From NCBI GenBank assembly GCA_029215795.1, contig JARDYH010000007.1, positions 92,395,263 through 92,459,262 of the forward strand: a stretch of DNA of 64,000 nt, given 5' to 3'. Below are positions 10,701-20,938 of the stretch, piece after piece. Origin of the DNA: Anniella stebbinsi. Lineage: Eukaryota; Chordata; Lepidosauria; Squamata; Anniellidae. The notes beneath the pieces are model-generated. The model worked only from the letters and a program-made list of their open reading frames with translations. It ran no database searches and was not told the origin of the DNA. Position numbers and translations under genes: made by a program. The stretch's first letter is position 1. Each line of letters opens with the position of its first letter.

Positions 10701-11931
10701 AATTCACATACCAGTTTTGTACACAACCACAGCCCAACCGTAGTTGTCTACACTTCAGTAGTCTAGAGAATATTTCTCATTGGGCCAAGTAAAAAGATAT
10801 AAGAAATAGATAGCTAGTGTACTACCCCTTCCCACAAACAGCCCCCTCTGTCCCTAGGCCTGATATGGTGACAGGTTTTAACAGTTCTGAGAAGTTGGGA
10901 TGTTCATACACGTTCTATAGCCCCTCAGTACCTGTGCCCAGTAAACACAGAAAGCTCATTTCAGCTATAGGTAGAGTTCTCGGAGCCAATAATCACAGGG
11001 GTTTCAGAAAGTCCTGCCTGCATTGCCTGCAAGTTTTTCTTTTTCTTTTGTTGAGTTTATCTGATTTGCAGAACAAATTGACAAAGCGACTCTTCTTTTC
11101 TTGTTCATCTACAACTTCTGTGCTTTAATGTGATCTCTCATTTGTCTCTCCGTCTCATTTGGCGATGCCCTAAAAGATTTCCCAAAGCTTTAACATTGCA
11201 AATAAACGTATAGATAACATTAGCCATTCTTGAGCGGTGTAGGAGGCGACCCAATCTGAACTTTACATAATGCTGCCACGGTCTGTGTACTCACCCCCGC
11301 CCCATTGAAATCAATGCAGAGATTCCATTTTTATAACTAGACTTGAATGTGTCTCTCTGCAATTATATGTTTAGGTTGGACAACTTGTTCAGCTTGAATA
11401 AAAATATCGACAAGGAAACAGATTTATCTAGACTCTTGCCGGGCTGTTCAATGTATCAAGTCAGAAGGTTGTTTCACTTTAAGGCTGATTAGAGAGGATT
11501 TTTTTTAAACTAAACAAAATAAACCTCTAATTTGTGGAGTGACTGCAGCATATGTAAAGCAGATATTTGGTACTAGAGATCACAGGATATTTAAGAACAA
11601 TATGTAAAAGCATGTGGGATTGTCCCAAACAGAGGAGAAAGAGTTCCACAACATCAGCTATCTCATGGCCGGTTCCATTGGGTGGCAGGCCTTGGCTAGG
11701 TCCCCGAGGCCAACGAGAGGCCCATGGAGAGTGTGGATGGATGTTTCAAAGGAACTTCCTACCCTGTGCTTTAAGCTGAATAGTAACTAGGGGTTCTTTG
11801 AGATGGACGGCTCATAGCACTAACAATCAAATGGCATTGTGTAGCTATTACATCTTTTCCTCTTGAATGGATTTTGTTTTCTGGTAAGAAATAAGATGGA
11901 AGAAGCAGTGGTAAAACACGGGAAGGCCATA
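10701..11931. other. Unassigned sequence; 11150-11510 low-repeat AT-rich island
   Basis: No transposon recognised. The 11150-11510 portion (for example 'gcaaataaacgtatagataa', 'ctgcaattatatgtttagg') looks non-repetitive and is a candidate constrained non-coding block. The remaining sequence is featureless to me. Confidence 0.3.

Positions 11932-11974
<43 letters not shown>
11932..11974 (+). repeat. (ATT)n microsatellite at LINE tail
   Basis: About fourteen ATT units directly abut the 3' end of the minus-strand L2 element, so it is probably the expanded LINE tail. Confidence 0.9.
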
Positions 11975-11975
<1 letters not shown>

Positions 11976-13475
11976 ACTTATATACCGTCCCATAGCCGAA
12001 GCTTTCTGGCCGGCTTAAAAAAAATTAAAAAGATTGAGCATTAAAAAGACAATATACAAAATTTTAAACCATAAAACAGCTGTCATTAAAACACTTTAAA
12101 ACATTTTAACTGTTAAGCCTGGCCACAATGTCAATCAAAACCTTAACTTGAGCTGTTAAAATGCCTGGGAGAAAAGAAAAGTTTTGACCTGGCACCGAAA
12201 AGATAACAGTGTTGGCACCGGGCGGGCCTCATCGAGGAGATCATTCCATAATTGAAAGGCCACCACAGAGAAGGGCCACCACAGAGCTTCCCTTGGAGTA
12301 GGCACCCGGAGGAGGACCTTTGATGTTGAGCATAGTGTACGGGTAGGTTCATGTCGGGAAAGAAGTTCCATCAGGTATTGTGGTCTCAAACCATGTAAGG
12401 CTTTATAGGTTAAAACCAGCACCTTGAATTGGGCTCAGAAACATACAGGCAGTCAATGCAAGCGGGCCAGAATCGGTCTCATATGTTTGAACCTTCTGGT
12501 CCCTGTTACCAATGTGGCCGCTGCATTCTGCACAAGCTGCAGCTTCCGAACCGTCTCCAAAGGCAGCCCCATGTAGAGTGCAATGCAGTAATCTAACTTG
12601 GAGGTTACCAGAGCTTAGACAACTGAAGCCAGGTTATCCCTGTCCAGATAGGGACTTAGCTGGGCCACCAGCTGAAGTTGGTAGAAGGCACTCCTTGCCA
12701 CTGAGGCTACCTGAGCCTCAAGTAACAGAGATGGTTCTAGGAGAACCCCCAAGCTACGAACCTGCTCATTCAGAGGGAGTGCAACCCCATCCAGCACAGG
12801 TTGAATACCCTCCATCCGGTCAGAGGAACTCCCCACTAACAGCGTCTCAGTCTTGTCTGCATTAAGTTTAAGTTTATTAGCTCTCATCCAGTCCATTGTC
12901 GCAGCCAAGCACTGGTTCAACACATCCACAGCCTCACCTGATGAAGATGAAAAGGAGAAGTAGAGTTGTGTGTCATCAGCATACTGATGACAACGCACTC
13001 CAAAACTCCGGATGACCGCACCCAACTGCTTCATGTAAATGTTGAACAGCATGGGGGACAAAACTGACCCATGCGGAACCCCATACTGGAGAATCCATGG
13101 GGCCGAGCAATGTCTCCCCAGCACCACCTTCTGGAGCCGACCTGTCAAGTAGGAGCAGAACCACTGCAATGCAGTGCCTCCCACTCCCAACTCAGCCAGT
13201 CGTGCCAGAAGGATACCATGGTCGATGGTATCGAAAGCCGCTGAGAGATCAAGGAGAATCAACAGAGTCACACTCCCCCTGTCCCTCTCCCGACATAGGT
13301 CATCATACAGGGTGACCAAGGCTGTTTCCATGCCAAAACCAGGCCTGAAACCTGACTGAAATGGATCCAGATAATCAGTCTCATCCAAGTGTGTCTGGAG
13401 CTGGCCAGCAACCACCTGCTCAAGGACCTTGCCCAGGAATGGAACGTTTGCCACCGGCCTAAAGTTATTAAGATG
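11975..13475 (-). mobile_element. L2-clade LINE, 5'-truncated, minus strand
   Basis: Read on the minus strand it gives reverse transcriptase, then the conserved C-terminal region (LVLTYKALHGL, FQLWNDL, FRCQVKTFLFSQ) and a 3' tail 'ctttttaattt...ccggccagaaagcttcggct'. The RT motifs (TETAL-like, LDLSAAFDTIDH, QYADDTQL) fit the L2 side of the CR1/L2 group rather than chicken-type CR1. Truncated upstream near 13475, where LINE similarity stops at the NNFRPVANVPF motif. Stops and frameshifts after the RT make it inactive. Confidence 0.85.
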
Positions 13476-13586
13476 ACAATGTCTGCCTACCCTTCCCTCC
13501 CCCCCCCGTACAATTCCGTGAATTAGATAGTGTGATTGTACAATAAAAGCCTCATCAGGAAGTCCCCTAGGCTTCCTGTTAACCAC
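12615..13586 (-). pseudogene. Reverse transcriptase fragment of L2-type LINE
   Basis: A 323-residue open frame. RT motifs in order: NFRPVANVPFLGKVLE (41-56), FQSGFRPG (76-83), LLDLSAAFDT with the first catalytic Asp at 113, GVPHGSVLSP (169-178), QYADDTQL with catalytic Asp 204 and 205, and NADKTETLL (242-250). The family usually has Gln in GVPQGS; here it is His at 172. Residues 1-38 are not LINE-like and come from flanking DNA, so the start is not genuine. An in-frame TAA ends it after DNLASVV, while LINE coding similarity continues downstream as ALVTSKLDYC, so a nonsense change broke the protein. N-terminal endonuclease and ORF1 are absent. Confidence 0.85.
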
Positions 13587-13617
13587 CAGGATGTATCAGG
13601 GCAACAAAATGGTGTTG

Positions 13618-13621
<4 letters not shown>

Positions 13622-13652
<31 letters not shown>
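13622..13652 (+). repeat. Microsatellite (AC)n
   Basis: About fifteen AC units, uninterrupted. Confidence 0.95.
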
Positions 13653-13653
<1 letters not shown>

Positions 13654-13830
13654 ACACAGTGGAGGCTGGTGGCTCTGATTTCTTAGCATGTAAGCTTTTT
13701 TTTCAAAACTGAACACAATAAAATTCCCACCTACCCTTAGTTTACAGTCTGCTCACTTCGTTTTCTATTTGCAATTGTTTTCATTTTAATTGTGAGGGAT
13801 GGGAATAGGAGTTATTCTGGATCAGTCATT

Positions 13831-14043
13831 GGGTTTGTTAAGACAACATGTGAAGCCATGGTTAGTCTGCTAACCCTTTTGCAACAAATGGTTACTGAGC
13901 ATGTTTAAACCATGGTTATGTAGCCACCAGGGTTACGAATGGTTCACACAGCACGCTAAGTCAGGCTTCACATGACACACTAAGCCATAATGTTTAGCTC
14001 AAAATGCTTAACCACCGTGGCTTAGCATGTCGTCTGAACAGGG
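13831..14043. mobile_element. Family D1, palindromic DNA element
   Basis: Left GGGTTTGTTAAGACAACATG, right complementary AGCATGTCGTCTGAACAGGG. Internal inverted pieces include 'ccatggtta' with 'taaccaccgtgg', and 'gaagccatgg' with 'ctaagccata'. The same element occurs at 25.0 kb, where it is split by family C. Superfamily undetermined. Confidence 0.65.
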
Positions 14044-14059
14044 TAATGGTGGTTTAAGG

Positions 14060-14401
14060 TGGACATTAACAAGTTGAGGTGTGTCCAGGGAAGAGCAACC
14101 AGGATGTTGAGAAGTACAGAAACCAAGTCCTATAAGGAACAGTTGAAAAAGTTTAGGTAGGGTCAGCCTGGAGAAGAGAAGGTAAAGGTAAAATTCCTAG
14201 CTGTGAGAGCTACTCAGCAGTGGACCAAACTGCTTTGGGAAGTTGTGGGTTCTTCTTCACTGGGGGTAGTTGAGCAGAGGTTGGATGACCACCTGTCAGG
14301 GATGCTGTAGTTGCACCCTGCAGTGCAGAACATGCACTGAGTAGGGGGGGTGGACTAGATGATCTCCAAGACCCTTTCCAACTCAATGATTCAATGATTC
14401 T
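14060..14401 (+). mobile_element. CR1 LINE 3' end
   Basis: Matches CR1 3' sequence: 'gggaagagcaaccaggatg', 'ggagaagagaagg', 'ggttggatgaccacctgtca', 'gggatgctgtagttgcaccc', 'tggactagatgatctccaag', ending in a duplicated AATGATTC octamer, the CR1-type tail. Only the 3' end of ORF2 and the 3' UTR remain. Confidence 0.8.
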
Positions 14402-14479
14402 AGTGCGGAATATGAAGGTGTGATCTTGCATAGATATCCCAAGAACTGGGGAAGAGGAGTGTGTGGCTATTCCTGTGTT

Positions 14480-14915
14480 TAGGGATGTACAGATTCTGTA
14501 AAATCCATTATGTCTGCATTTTGGGGATTTTCAGGAACCTTTTATTCTGTTGTCCGCTCATCAACAGAATCAGATTTGTTTTGGTTTTAGAATTTGTGGA
14601 AATTCACAACTGGGGAAAATCACACTTGCACACATTTGAATTTGCAAAAATGTATGACACGCCCCCCCCCCCCCATACACACACAGCATACATTTTCAGG
14701 ATTTAACCTATGGGGGAAATGTACATTTTTAGCCAGAGGTTTTTTTTCCTTGATGTATTTTTCTATTACTAAAGTTGTGCAAAATTCCAAGAAGTTAGAA
14801 AAACAGCTTGCATGTCAGCAACTTGGGAAAAGCTGGTGGGCTTCAGAACCTGTGGGTCTGATTAATAAAAACCCGGACTCATTTGAGCGCATGGCAGATT
14901 TCTCCAGCATCCCTA
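14480..14915. mobile_element. F2, TAGGGATG-type hAT-like element (436 bp)
   Basis: Starts TAGGGATGTACAGATTC and ends TCTCCAGCATCCCTA. Flanked by cctgtgtt (14472-14479) and cctgtgtc (14916-14923), an 8-bp target duplication with 7 matches. Interior AT-rich with 'ttttcaggatttaacctatg'-type motifs and a C-run at 14664-14675. No coding capacity. Confidence 0.8.
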
Positions 14916-16138
14916 CCTGTGTCACAGCGGTACAGAGAATGCTGACCTGGCCCTAGATTTCCAATGGGACGGTGGCTTTAAAAATAAATGGGCTTTGTTT
15001 GCTTGCCTCAAGATTCTGGGCACCCTCTCCCTTTGCTCACCTCACTGCCCCCATCTCACACTGCTGATGAAGCCAATGGAGGCTGCCTTGTCCATGGCCA
15101 TCTCTACAACCCCGGAATAGGCCCTTAAAAGGCTGACATACATAAAATGGAGCAACAGCTCTGCCCCTCCCAGCCTCTTTGAGGGAAGACGAAGTTTACT
15201 AAAAATTAACCACATTTTGACAACTGGAAGAACACCTGGACAATATACACATTCTTGTGAATAAAGTAGTAGCAAGCCAGCTGTTTCTGTTTGGGTTTTT
15301 TTATGTGGTCCCCCAAAGAATGGTGATTCCCCCCCTCTTCCTCAAAATAAAATCACTTTTCAGTTGGCTGGTTCCAGAGGCAGGAGAAGGGAAAGCAAGT
15401 GTGAATGAGATCTCCGCTTTGTATCAGCAGATGCTGTCATGATTTCTTTTTAAGCCCTGACCCAGGAACAGCAGGGGGTGTGGACTGGGATTTATGGAGG
15501 GGGATATTTAATTTGGGGAACCCCCTGCAGGGAAGGCAGGCTCTCCAAAGTCTGAGTCTCAGCACCATTTGGAAACATCATAAGGCCCCTTACTTTCCTG
15601 TTTGAAGTCTGGGCTTCATGGCTGAGGGTTAAATTAGGAACGGAAAGGGCCGGATTCCCACAGAATTGGACAGTTGTGGGAGGGCAATGTAATTGCACAC
15701 TGTTTAGTTGGAGCCAGGGCTGAGAAGCATACCCTGTTTGGGTGGGGTGTTGATGTTGCTTTGCTTGTACCAGCAAATTGTCATGTGAACATTCAGCAGA
15801 CAAACTTAACCTGGTGTGGAGAGGTTCACCTACTAAGTTTCTGTCTATCTCGGTTTCTCTGACAAGCACAGGAGCAGGGCCAGGAAAAAAAATTGGCAAC
15901 CTCATTTCCATAACATGCGAAGTATTAAAGCAGCAAGTGTCTCTGAGTTTGTGCCCAGTGCTTAGCCCACATTCAAACTCCAGGCATGAAGGAACAAGCT
16001 TGATCTCAAAAACTCCACAAGCTCAGCACCATACATACTTAGCTAGGAGAGGTAAAGCAGTGGAAGCCATACGATTTCAGACTGAAGGCAGGACAGATTG
16101 GGACCTCAGAACTGGACTTGCCAAACTGAGCTATTTTC
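14916..16138. other. Unassigned sequence
   Basis: No recognised repeat. Several frames of 60-140 codons exist, but they overlap each other on both strands and none resembles a known protein. Confidence 0.4.
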
Positions 16139-16670
16139 TAGGGCTGTGCATGGATCCAGATCCGGATCCTGAATCTGGATCGGATCAGGCTGATCTGGCC
16201 CTCCCAGATCTGGATTGGTTTGGGACTGGATTGGGCCAGATTGGATCCACAATCCAGATCCGATTTGGATCCATGCAGAGCCCTCCCTCCTGCTCTCCCC
16301 CTCCCTCCCCCACTCACCCTGCTTACCTGCTGCCTCCTCCGCATTGTCCCCCTGTCATCTTCTACTTCTTCCTGCCTCCTTGATGTCGGCTGGCCGCTTT
16401 CCTGATCGCACCGGGTGATGACCTCACCTGCTGCGACCGGCAAAAGGGAAAGCGGCCAGCCGAATCAAGGCGGCAGGAAGACACGGAGGATGTTGGGGGA
16501 GAGTGGGGGGAGGGGGAGGGGGGGAGGGAGGGGGAGAGCAGGGAGAGCAGGAGGGAGTGCTGTGCACGGATCCTAATTGGATCCAGATCCAGATCGCAGT
16601 TGGATCAGGCCCGATCCAGACCTGATGGATCGGGATCCAGATCGGATCTGGGGGTCCGTGCACAGCCTTA
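16139..16670. mobile_element. F3, TAGGG[A/C]TGTGCA hAT-like element with GATCC subterminal repeats (532 bp)
   Basis: Starts TAGGGCTGTGCATGGATCC and ends GGGTCCGTGCACAGCCTTA. Both ends are packed with GGATCC/AGATCTGG-type repeats. Flanked by identical ctattttc at 16131-16138 and 16671-16678. The centre is a GC-rich inverted repeat: 'ggctggccgctttcc' (16387-16401) pairs with 'gggaaagcggccagcc', around 'accgggtgatgacctcacc'. Polypurine and polypyrimidine blocks lie between ends and core. No coding sequence; non-autonomous. Confidence 0.88.
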
Positions 16671-16734
16671 CTATTTTCCACATGTAAGAAGGAGCATGGG
16701 TTGTCGTGGTTGCATCCTCTTGGGAACTGGAAGC

Positions 16735-17270
16735 CAGTGGAGGCTGGTGGTTCCAATGTCAGTAGGACAGTGAATCTGTTTAAATAGGGTGGTCATATGA
16801 AAAGGAGGTCAGGGCTCCTGTACCTTTAACAGCTGCATAGAAAAGGGAATTTCAGCCGGTGTCATTTGTAGGCATGCAGCACCTGGAGAAATCCCCTCTT
16901 CATCACAACAGTTAAAGCTGCAGAGCTTCACTAGAGTGACCAGATATAAAAGAAGGCAGGGCTCCTGCAGCTTTAACTGTTGTGATGAAGAGGGAATTTC
17001 ACCAGGTGCTGCATGTATACAAATGGCACCTGCTGAAATTCCCTTTTCTATGCAACTGTTAAAGGTACAGGAGCCCTGTCCTCTTTTCCATGTGGTCACC
17101 CTAGTTCAAGGTTTCAATCAGAGCCAGTTGGAACTCTAAAGGAGCTGTCCTGGGTGCTGAACTTATTTGGGGGATTGGGTTCTGCACCTTGGAAAGCTCC
17201 CTTCGGATTCTGACTGAAACCCGGAATGGATTCTTCACCCCACTGACTTCGGAGCTCCCAGCCTCCACTG
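16735..17270. mobile_element. MITE-A3, split by a MITE-B insertion
   Basis: Left piece starts CAGTGGAGGCTGGTGGTTCC (16735) and breaks after 'gaatctgtttaaa'. The right piece resumes at 'gttcaaggtttcaatcag' after 17103 and ends 'cccagcctccactg' at 17270. Removing 16785-17103 restores a normal family A palindrome. It shows that A was in place before B1 arrived. Confidence 0.85.
16785..17103. mobile_element. MITE-B1 (319 bp) nested in MITE-A3
   Basis: Begins TAGGGTGGTCATATGAAAAG and ends CATGTGGTCACCCTA. Internally it is a dimer of palindromes: a first half ending 'cactagagtgaccagatata' joins a second half of the same build. Motifs 'gggaatttca(g/c)c' and 'acagttaaag(c/g)t' alternate in orientation four times. 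Flanks gtttaaat and gttcaagg are a degenerate target duplication. Confidence 0.85.
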
Positions 17271-17709
17271 GGCAAAAAGTGGGGGGAGGGGAGAAAAGTC
17301 GCTTAGAGGCAAAGCCCTTGAAAAGCGTGTCATTTTCCCCTCATTGGTTCTATATTCCTGCAACTACTTGGCCCACGGAGGTTGCTGGCAAATCTCTCTC
17401 CTGACTGGATTTATCATTCATCTCAAGCCCCTGGTTACTGTAGCAACCGACACTTACACAACCTTTAACTAACAAGACAGGGCAAGTGGAAACAGGTACA
17501 TGTTAATGAGGGGCGGTTGTGGAATTATTAAGGGATGTTCATGTCCATTTGCAACGTCTGGGCCATTTCAACAAGGAATTCAATCTCAACACCACCGTGA
17601 GAGCCGCATCGCCTCCCTCACAGACAGGAGGGGAATGAAAGACATGGAAGAGAAGGGAAGACACCAGCAAAACAGGCGGAGGGCAGAATCCAGATGCTTG
17701 ACGTTATAG
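17271..17709. other. Unassigned sequence
   Basis: No family recognised between MITE-A3 and family I3. Confidence 0.4.
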
Positions 17710-17825
17710 GGAAGCCTTCTCAACCTGATACCCTCCAGATGTGTTGGACAACAACTCCCAGCATCCCCAGCCAACTATTCCAACGCATCTCAAGGGCACA
17801 GGGTTGGGGGAAGGGTCTTCTAAGG
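17710..17825. mobile_element. Family I3, short palindromic MITE
   Basis: Contains 'cctgataccctccagatgtg', 'ttggacaacaactcccagca', 'tccccagcca' and distal 'gggttgggggaaggg', matching the start and end of other family I copies. Confidence 0.65.
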
Positions 17826-17989
17826 CCTAGCTGAGACATTCAGGCCTTCAGCAGGGTGGGATATGGTGAGTGCCCAGAGCCTCATGACATAGGTGATACG
17901 ACACATGTCATGGATGAGCTGGGTGAGGTATACATTCAAATTTGAAGAGAAATGACCACACTCTTGGGATAGGTGACACCAGTGCTGGC

Positions 17990-18345
17990 TCCAAGTTTTA
18001 GAGGTCCTTTGGGCAAGGACCCTCCATGCCCTCCTCCCTCAGTGACTCCACCTTCTCACCACCATTGTGTCCACCTCCAACTCCTCCTCCTCCTCCTCCT
18101 CCTCCTCCTCCTCCTCCTCCTCATTGTTTCTTGACAGTCAACAAGCCAGTGAGCATCTACTTCTCCTCCATCTCACCCCCACCATAGTCTGCCACATAGC
18201 AAGAGTCAGGTGAACAAGCAGGTGGTAATGATGAAGCGGAGGAACAACGCCAGTTGCTCTTGTCAGTGGGCCCCTGTGGGGGTGTGGCCCATTGGCAAGT
18301 GCCCAACCATGCCTACCCTTGGTGCCAGCTCTAGGCAACACCCTC
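17990..18345. mobile_element. Dispersed repeat H1
   Basis: Shares ordered blocks with 36430-36690 and 50015-50325: 'gctggctccaagttt', 'ccctccatgccctcctccct', an 'agtgagcatctacttctcct' block, 'caggtgaacaagcagg', and 'ccaaccatgcctacccttgg'. Family not recognised. Interrupted by a (CTC)n run. Confidence 0.6.
18080..18122 (+). repeat. (CTC)n microsatellite
   Basis: About fourteen CTC units inside repeat H1; absent from H2 and H3, so it expanded locally. Confidence 0.9.
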
Positions 18346-18845
18346 CCCCCCCCCCAGGCTGGATTAGTCACTGGGCTCAATTAACATCTTAGTTCCTTTC
18401 CAGGCCTAGTTTCAAGCCAAGTCACAGCCCACCACCCTCCCAACGACTTCATCAAGAATATAACAGGGTCTGAACTTTCCCCTAAGTCCCCCCCATGAGC
18501 CCCCATCCCTGCCCGTAGCTCCCCCACCTCCCAACTGGATGGCTGCTGCAGCAGTGGGTACCACCAAAAGATCTCTCCCTTCCCGCTTCGCCTGGTCTCA
18601 GAATCCCTTCTTCCCTGCCAGCAACCAGGGGGAATGTAGTTTGCATTCCAAGCGAGAGAGAAACTATGGACTTGGGGTTGTAGGACTCATCTTGGACTGG
18701 AGTTGAGCATCACGGGTCACTGAGGTTTGTATTCTGAACCAGCAAATTATGAATCTCGGCAATGTCTCTACCATTTTCCAGTTTCTGTGGGTTTCTGATC
18801 AAGTGCTGATGTGTGCTGTGTTATTCCTCAACTAAGATGTTAAGC
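18346..18845. other. Unassigned sequence
   Basis: C-rich near 18346 and 18480-18540; nothing recognised. Confidence 0.35.
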
Positions 18846-18914
18846 CTGTGCAGATGATAAACTGGCTGTTTACATCCCACAAAGATGTAAACAGCCACTT
18901 TATCATGTGTACAG
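18846..18914. other. Near-perfect 69-nt hairpin (miRNA-precursor-like or tiny MITE)
   Basis: Two 31-nt arms, from CTGTGCAGATGATAAA... to ...TTATCATGTGTACAG, pair with only three mismatches around a 7-nt loop CCACAAA. The loop-proximal TGGCTGTTTACATC and GATGTAAACAGCCA pair perfectly. The size and loop fit a pre-miRNA. The window also holds many MITE hairpins, so a minimal MITE is equally plausible. There is no evidence of transcription. Confidence 0.55.
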
Positions 18915-19689
18915 GGATTTTGCTACCTGGTCTTTTTTTCCCTAGAACCCCCACCTTCGCCTGTAGTGCAGCGCAGTAATCTCTCCTGAACTGACTGTAC
19001 AACCTGCGGGTCGTACTTGTGGTCTGCTGTCAGAAAGTTTGGGATTCCTTCAGCAAAGATCTTCTTCCTGTTCTTTTCTTCCCATCTCTCTTCTCTGACA
19101 GACCTGTTTCCTTGGACAACAATCACAGCTTTGGCCTTCTCAGGAATAGCAATAATCTCTTGTCTCCACTGAAGCTGACTTCAAGAAGGACCCCACTGTC
19201 TAGAGCTGTGTGAATCCTCCATCCCACCATTTTCAGTATTTGGGGGTTTTCTTTTGTTTAATTCTCTCAAAATAGATTTGTTCTGAATTCTTCTCCTTCC
19301 AGCCACATCTCCAGTCCTCTAGCATGCCATAAATTTCTTGGTCCTACACTTTAAAGAATGTTGCCCTGGGGCAGCCTTTGAGGGCCTGTGGGCACATTTG
19401 TCAATTGGTGAAACTGTCCTGGGCACCTGCACAAAATGGATGCCATGGAAGGCACATCGAGTGGCCACTTCCGAATTGCCAAAAGAGAAGATAAAAGAAG
19501 ACACTCAATGACATATAAATTGCATATGGTGATTTATAGGTATGCATGTAAACATCGAAATAATTCTTATAATTTAAAGAGAAATGCAGTTCAGCTCACC
19601 GTTGCGTGGAAGACTGTGGCCACATGATCCATGTACCTGGCCTGCTTGCTCAGTCTCCTGTCCAGGTGTGAACTGTGGATGGGCAACTG
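18915..19689. other. Unassigned sequence; possible F-type fragment near 19200
   Basis: 'ctagagctgtgtgaatcctc' near 19200 resembles an F-family left end, but no right end was found. Otherwise nothing recognised. Confidence 0.3.
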
Positions 19690-19871
19690 CGAGGCCCCTC
19701 TGTACTCCCTTCTGGTGGTTCTTTATCTTAAATGCCACATGAAAGGCCTTCAAGAGGCAGCTGGACAACCATCTGTCAGGGATGCCTTAAGGTGGATCCC
19801 TGCATTGAGCAGGGGGTTGGACTCGATGGCCTTATAGACCCTTCCAACTCTACTATTCTATGATTCTATGA
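19690..19871 (+). mobile_element. CR1 LINE 3' end with ATTCTATG tail
   Basis: Reads 'aggccttcaagaggcagctg', 'gacaaccatctgtcagggat', 'gagcagggggttggactcga', 'tggccttatagacccttcca', ending ATTCTATGATTCTATG. The octamer tail is diagnostic of CR1. Confidence 0.9.
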
Positions 19872-20269
19872 AAGCAGACTCAGCCAGGGCAGCCCATAAA
19901 ACAGAGCACAATCCTTCAAACAGAGCACTGACCTCTATAAAAGGAGTCATCTGGACAACAGGCATGGCTAGTCACAATGGACCCTTAACCTGCCCCAAAG
20001 ACAGAGTGCAAGGCAGGTGGGATCTGAGCCCCAACGCTAAGCAACTTCTATGGACCTACAGCATCATCAGCAACCTGTTCCAGAGAGGGTCGTCTCTGGC
20101 AGCCCACCCTTTCTCTATGGCCCTTTTTCTCACACCCTGGCTCACTGCCCACAGACCCCCCCACCTCTCTCATGCACACCTGACCAGCTCATGCAGCCAT
20201 CATGCCTGCATGTGTACATACCTGCAAGGAGACACTCATGTCTCTACACACAACAGGTATGCATGATAA

Positions 20270-20551
20270 AGGTGTACAAAGTGATGCAGCATGTGCCAAG
20301 TTGTGCAAGCTCATGTATAGATATTGCAACTTGCACAAAATCACAGCTGTAAATAGCTCAATTTGTACAAATTGAGATGTCTGTAAATATTTCCACCCAC
20401 AATTTTGCACAAAATTGCAGTTTGCAGATAAAAAAGTCGCAAGCTCTTGACGGGCACCCACACACTTGTCTGCTGGCCTGCCCTGCACACCCACCAGGTG
20501 CAACTGGCGGGAGTCTGGTGAACATGATGCAGGGGAGTTCACTCATCCCTA
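20270..20551. mobile_element. F7, TAGGGATG-type element, right part
   Basis: Ends 'gttcactcatcccta' (complement of the F terminus) and contains 'tgtgcaagctcatg', 'aattttgcacaaaattgcag' and 'gcaagctcttgacgggcacc', all of which recur in F8 (40.8-41.2 kb). Left end not defined. Confidence 0.5.
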
Positions 20552-20561
20552 CCCACTAAGC

Positions 20562-20938
20562 TGATTGGTGGGAGATTCAGGACAGATAAAAAGAAATCCT
20601 TCGTCATGCAGCACACAGTTTAACTATGAATTCACTTCCAAAAGATATATAGCCACCAATTTGGACGACTTTAAAAGGGGATTGGGCAAATTCCTGGAGA
20701 AGAAGGCTATCAATGGCTACCAGTCCTGATGTCTATATGCTGCCTCCAGTATCAGAGGTGGTACATACCTTTGTACACCAGTTGCTGGGGAACAGGGGCG
20801 GGAGGTTGCTGTTGCACTCATATCCTGCTTGTGGGTTCCAAGTTGACAGCTGGATGTCCACTGTCTGCTGGACTAGATGGACCTTTGGTCTGATCCAGCA
20901 GAGCTCTTTTGATGTTCTTCTGATGTTCTTCCCTCCTC
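20562..20938 (+). mobile_element. CR1 LINE 3' end
   Basis: Contains 'gggattgggcaaattcctgg', 'gaagaaggctatcaatggct', 'gtacaccagttgctgggg', 'tgctggactagatggacctt' and 'tggtctgatccagcagagct', ending with repeated GATGTTCTT. This is a distinct CR1 subfamily from the ATTCTATG type; the same tail type is at 30.5 and 62.9 kb. Confidence 0.85.

Noticed and set aside
15492..16383. 139- and 201-codon frames
   Set aside because: They run from unassigned sequence into the F3 transposon terminus (Asp/Pro repeats from GATCC motifs), so cannot be a real gene.
18846..18914. Annotation as a miR-30 family gene
   Set aside because: Only the seven-base seed matches; the rest of the stem does not resemble known miR-30 precursors.
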